A DNA stretch of 22,396 nt from a virus. The DNA lies in IMG/VR virus record IMGVR_UViG_3300007344_000283, positions 1-22,396 of that record, one strand, 5' to 3'. The position numbers and the translations under genes are program-made. Under the pieces are notes generated by a model, which made no database searches, had not been told where the DNA came from, and saw only the letters and a list, made by a program, of their open reading frames with translations. Each line of letters begins with the position of its first letter. Position 1 is the stretch's first letter. Positions 19,986 to 22,396 of this stretch are shown here, in pieces.

Positions 19986-20145
19986 GTATACTTCAAAGTT
20001 TTATGTTGGTGCCTTCAATGATCCAAAGGATGTCTTTGAGTCAACTGGCAAACCAACTGGTCAGGGCTTTGGTGCAGCACGTAAAGGCCCACAAGTAACT
20101 GGCAAACAAGTAAATCTAAAAGACAACTCATCTTCTTCTGACTAA
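19969..20145 (+). CDS. Small phage protein (58 aa)
   Basis: The ATG at 19969 (MAKVTEYTSKFYVGAFNDPK) is chosen because AAAGGA precedes it; the frame is open further to an ATG at 19912, but that part lies within the preceding genes. The 58 residues are polar with a G-rich middle (TGKPTGQGFGAARKGPQVTG) and a Ser/Asp end. There is no membrane segment or cysteine. It is the last gene of the small-protein cassette and less basic than the others. Function unknown. Confidence 0.65.
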   Translation: MAKVTEYTSKFYVGAFNDPKDVFESTGKPTGQGFGAARKGPQVTGKQVNLKDNSSSSD

Positions 20146-20158
20146 GAAAGTTTAACCT

Positions 20159-20833
20159 ATGGCAACGTCAGGAACATTTAACTTCTCAATGGATATTGAC
20201 GAAGTTATCCAAGAAGCAACTGAGATGATTGGTGGGGAGGAGACGCTAGGTCATGAGCCTAAGTCTGCTCGTCGTTCAATTAACCTGTTGCTACAAGATT
20301 GGCAGAACCGTGGCGTTTTGCTATGGACTGCTGATACTACAACGGTTTCAGTATCTACTAGCGTAACAGCATATGATCTAGGCTCAACAGTTGTAGATGT
20401 TCTTGAGGTCGTTGTTAATAGAGATGAAACCGATTTACAGCTTGAACGCATCTCAATGGAGGAGTATCTACGTCTTCCACGTAAGGGGCAGACAGGCAGA
20501 CCCTCACAATATGCAGTTCGTAGAGGACAGGCAGGGGTAACAGTATATCTGTGGCCTATTCCTGAAAATACCACTGATCTTTTGAAACTTGAAAAAGTGA
20601 GGTACATGGAAGATGTTAATAAATCTGCAATACAGACTGCTGATATTTCCAGAAGGTTTTTACCATGTCTTGCCGCTGGTTTGGCATATCAACTATCTAT
20701 GAAACGTCCCGGTGTTGAAGGTGGTCGTATTCAGTTTCTTAAAGAAGAGTATGAAGAACGTCTTGCAAGGGCAATGTCTGAAGATCGTGAAAGAGCAAGT
20801 TATTATTTGAAACCACGACTAAATAGAGTATAA
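20159..20833 (+). CDS. Probable head-tail connector or neck protein
   Basis: A 224-residue protein, FNFSMDIDEVIQEATEMIGG at the start, then ARRSINLLLQDWQNRGVLLW, PSQYAVRRGQAGVTVYLWPI and KRPGVEGGRIQFLKEEYEER. The 'ARRSxNLLLxDWxNRGxxLW' pattern is a widespread phage family located near tail genes and thought to be a connector, neck or tail-completion protein. Here it follows the small basic cassette and precedes the fibre gene, consistent with that. The ribosome site is weak (GAAAG). There is no membrane segment. Assignment is from pattern memory. Confidence 0.6.
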   Translation: MATSGTFNFSMDIDEVIQEATEMIGGEETLGHEPKSARRSINLLLQDWQNRGVLLWTADTTTVSVSTSVTAYDLGSTVVDVLEVVVNRDETDLQLERISMEEYLRLPRKGQTGRPSQYAVRRGQAGVTVYLWPIPENTTDLLKLEKVRYMEDVNKSAIQTADISRRFLPCLAAGLAYQLSMKRPGVEGGRIQFLKEEYEERLARAMSEDRERASYYLKPRLNRV

Positions 20834-20834
20834 T

Positions 20835-21113
20835 ATGGCTAGTAACAAAAGAGCAATTGCCATATGCGACACATGCGGATTTCAGTATCCACACCGTGTT
20901 CTAAAGAAAAACAGTTATGGTATGTTGGTTTGTCCTACTGATTGGGAAGGCCAGTTTGATTTAAAGAACCATCCACAGAACAGAGTTGCAAATACATTTG
21001 ACGATCCTTCAATCCGTGATCCCCGTCCACCACTTAATGATGATCGTAATGTACTCTGGAATAATGCTAACGTAAATTGGGAAAACGAAACTAGCAATTG
21101 GAATAATGTATAA
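20835..21113 (+). CDS. Zn-binding small phage protein (92 aa)
   Basis: A 92-residue protein with CDTCGFQY at residues 11-18, then Cys33 (LVCPTDW) and His46, a plausible Cys3His or partial zinc ribbon. The N-terminus, AIAICDTCGFQYPHRVLKKN, and WEGQFDLKNHPQNR resemble a phage family coded between connector and tail-fibre genes. The C-terminus is Asn/Trp-rich (NVLWNNANVNWENETSNWNN). The stop overlaps the fibre start (TAATGG). A structural role is suggested by position only. Confidence 0.7.
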   Translation: MASNKRAIAICDTCGFQYPHRVLKKNSYGMLVCPTDWEGQFDLKNHPQNRVANTFDDPSIRDPRPPLNDDRNVLWNNANVNWENETSNWNNV

Positions 21114-22396
21114 TGGCAACACTTACTGGTCAAAATATTGCAAATACTTATAAGCAGCTACTACAAGTTGGTAGTAACAATACCGGTCTAACCACTTCAG
21201 TTCAGACTATTCAAGACGGTAGCGGTACTAACAGTGCACTACAGTTAAGTCAATCAGCAGTTAATATTAATGGTACTTTCCAACTTAACGGTTCAACTCT
21301 TACGGCTACTGCTTCAGCACTTAATGCAGTTCCTAATATTACAGCCTACACTGGTTTTATTGCAGTTAGTGGCACTAACATTAATGGTAGAACTCTTGTA
21401 GCTGGTACTGGTGTTTCAATTACAAATGCTGACGGTACTGAAGGCAATCCAAATATTTTCTTAAATACAACTGGTGTTACCTCTGGTACATACGGTCCTG
21501 CAACCAACTTTGAAGTAAATGCAGTAGGTCAGGTTGTAAGTGCAGGAGCAGCTACAAGTGTAAGTGTTTCAGCAGTGACTGCAAATACATTTACAGGCGG
21601 TACGTTTGAAGGTACAACTGGTAACTTTAGTTCAAATGTTTCAGTTGGTGGCGACCTTACTATTACTGGGGCATTTAGTCCTGCAGTTGTAAGCACATCA
21701 GCAGTTAATGCAACAACTGGTACATTCTCAAGTACAGTTAGTGCAGGGTTCTTTTATGGTGATGGTTCAAACCTTACCAATGTTCCTTCTGCTGAAGGTG
21801 GTACAGTAAAAAGAATTGAAGCTGGTCAGGGTATTAAAATAACTGTAGATGGTGCGGTGTCTGCATCTATTCCAGTTAGCGGTACAGTAGCAGTAAGTGC
21901 TAACCAAAACTTTGGGACTGTCTCAGTTAGTACTGCTTTTGCAGTTACAGGATCAGCAAAGTTTGGTGTTGTTTCAGCTACTGAATACTATGGTGACGGT
22001 GCAAACTTAACCAACCTACCTGTATCTGTTTCAGCATATACAGTTAATCAGTTAACAATCGTAAGTGCTGCAACTCTTGCAGGTACTGATCTTGAAACAA
22101 GAATTAATACTGTTTCTGTTAACACTTCAGTTAATGCTGCAGCCATTACTTCAATTAATACAGTTGTAGACAATCTTGATTTTGCAACGAGTGCTGAACT
22201 TGCAATAGTTTCAGCATATGCTACTAGCATTGTTCAGGCTTTGTCCGCTACAATGGCAACAAGCATTGACAATAGTAATACAAACATTACAACAAACGCT
22301 AATGCTATTACAAGTATTAATGCGGTTGTTGCAGGAGTTTCAGTACTTACCAGTATTAATGCAGCAGCGATTACAAGTATCAATGCAATCATTGAA
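21113..22396 (+). CDS. Tail-fibre-like protein (3' end missing)
   Basis: The frame starts at the ATG at 21113 and is open through the right edge (428 codons seen). The protein is rich in Ser, Thr, Val, Ala, Asn and Gly and has no Cys in the visible part. It starts MATLTGQNIANTYKQLLQVG, a typical virion-anchoring end. Two copies of a YGDGxNLTNxP unit are at about residues 214-224 and 292-302. From about residue 310 it has repeats such as AITSINTVV, AITSINAVV and AITSINAII, expected of a trimeric coiled shaft. This fits a fibre that binds the host. The receptor-binding end lies outside. It is coupled to the gene before. Confidence 0.8.
   Translation, partial: MATLTGQNIANTYKQLLQVGSNNTGLTTSVQTIQDGSGTNSALQLSQSAVNINGTFQLNGSTLTATASALNAVPNITAYTGFIAVSGTNINGRTLVAGTGVSITNADGTEGNPNIFLNTTGVTSGTYGPATNFEVNAVGQVVSAGAATSVSVSAVTANTFTGGTFEGTTGNFSSNVSVGGDLTITGAFSPAVVSTSAVNATTGTFSSTVSAGFFYGDGSNLTNVPSAEGGTVKRIEAGQGIKITVDGAVSASIPVSGTVAVSANQNFGTVSVSTAFAVTGSAKFGVVSATEYYGDGANLTNLPVSVSAYTVNQLTIVSAATLAGTDLETRINTVSVNTSVNAAAITSINTVVDNLDFATSAELAIVSAYATSIVQALSATMATSIDNSNTNITTNANAITSINAVVAGVSVLTSINAAAITSINAIIE

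Noticed and set aside
1-22396. Integrase, attachment sites or lysogeny genes
   Set aside because: I looked for recombinase motifs, repressor-like genes and att-like duplications and saw none in this window.

Overview
The window is part of the genome of a tailed double-stranded DNA bacteriophage (Caudoviricetes). Large terminase, portal, GroES-like co-chaperonin, scaffold, decoration-type protein, major capsid protein, adaptor and tail fibre genes follow one another in classical morphogenesis order. No sheath, tape-measure or tail-tube gene is seen before the fibre, which suggests a podovirus-like short-tailed virion. The proteins look most like those of phages from marine and other aquatic bacteria: a ThyX with a KHQ-type signature, a SleB-type endolysin, and a run of tiny basic proteins with GGKV...RGYGKAM tails. 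This is family recognition from memory, not a search, and the host cannot be named.

Layout. Positions 1-7375 hold a leftward (minus-strand) operon of about 22 small, tightly packed genes, many joined by TAATG, ATGA or TGATG overlaps. It carries nucleotide metabolism (thyX and a deoxycytidylate-deaminase-like gene), a cell-wall hydrolase, two possible DNA-repair genes (an HhH glycosylase-like protein and a UV-endonuclease-like protein cut by the left edge), an NTG-type pentapeptide-repeat gene that looks imported, and many small proteins of unknown role. Several of these (238-411, 906-1046, 5286-5447, 6884-7054) are short and easy to miss.

Positions 7376-8161 form a divergent control region without a convincing gene. 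It has a dense run of nine short inverted repeats (7465-7774), an inverted repeat over a possible leftward promoter (7814-7847), and a very AT-rich stretch with direct repeats (7890-7975). A roughly 55-base hairpin element occurs four times in the leftward operon (3710, 6828, 7081, 7399). Its inner stem changes in a compensatory way while its outer arms stay constant. It is the most interesting undescribed structure in the window and may be an RNA-processing site, a promoter plus leader hairpin, or both.

Positions 8162-22396 hold the rightward late operon: terminase (8162), portal (9779), small protein, GroES-like protein, scaffold, small protein, decoration-like protein, major capsid protein, and a strong terminator-like hairpin at 16178-16232. 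After it come a small head protein, an adaptor-like protein, a cassette of eight short mostly Lys/Arg-rich proteins (17266-20145), a connector-like protein, a Zn-binding protein, and the start of a tail-fibre-like gene that runs off the right edge. Terminase, portal, scaffold and capsid genes package DNA and build the head, the GroES-like protein may help capsid folding, and the basic cassette is a candidate set of minor virion or DNA-associated proteins.
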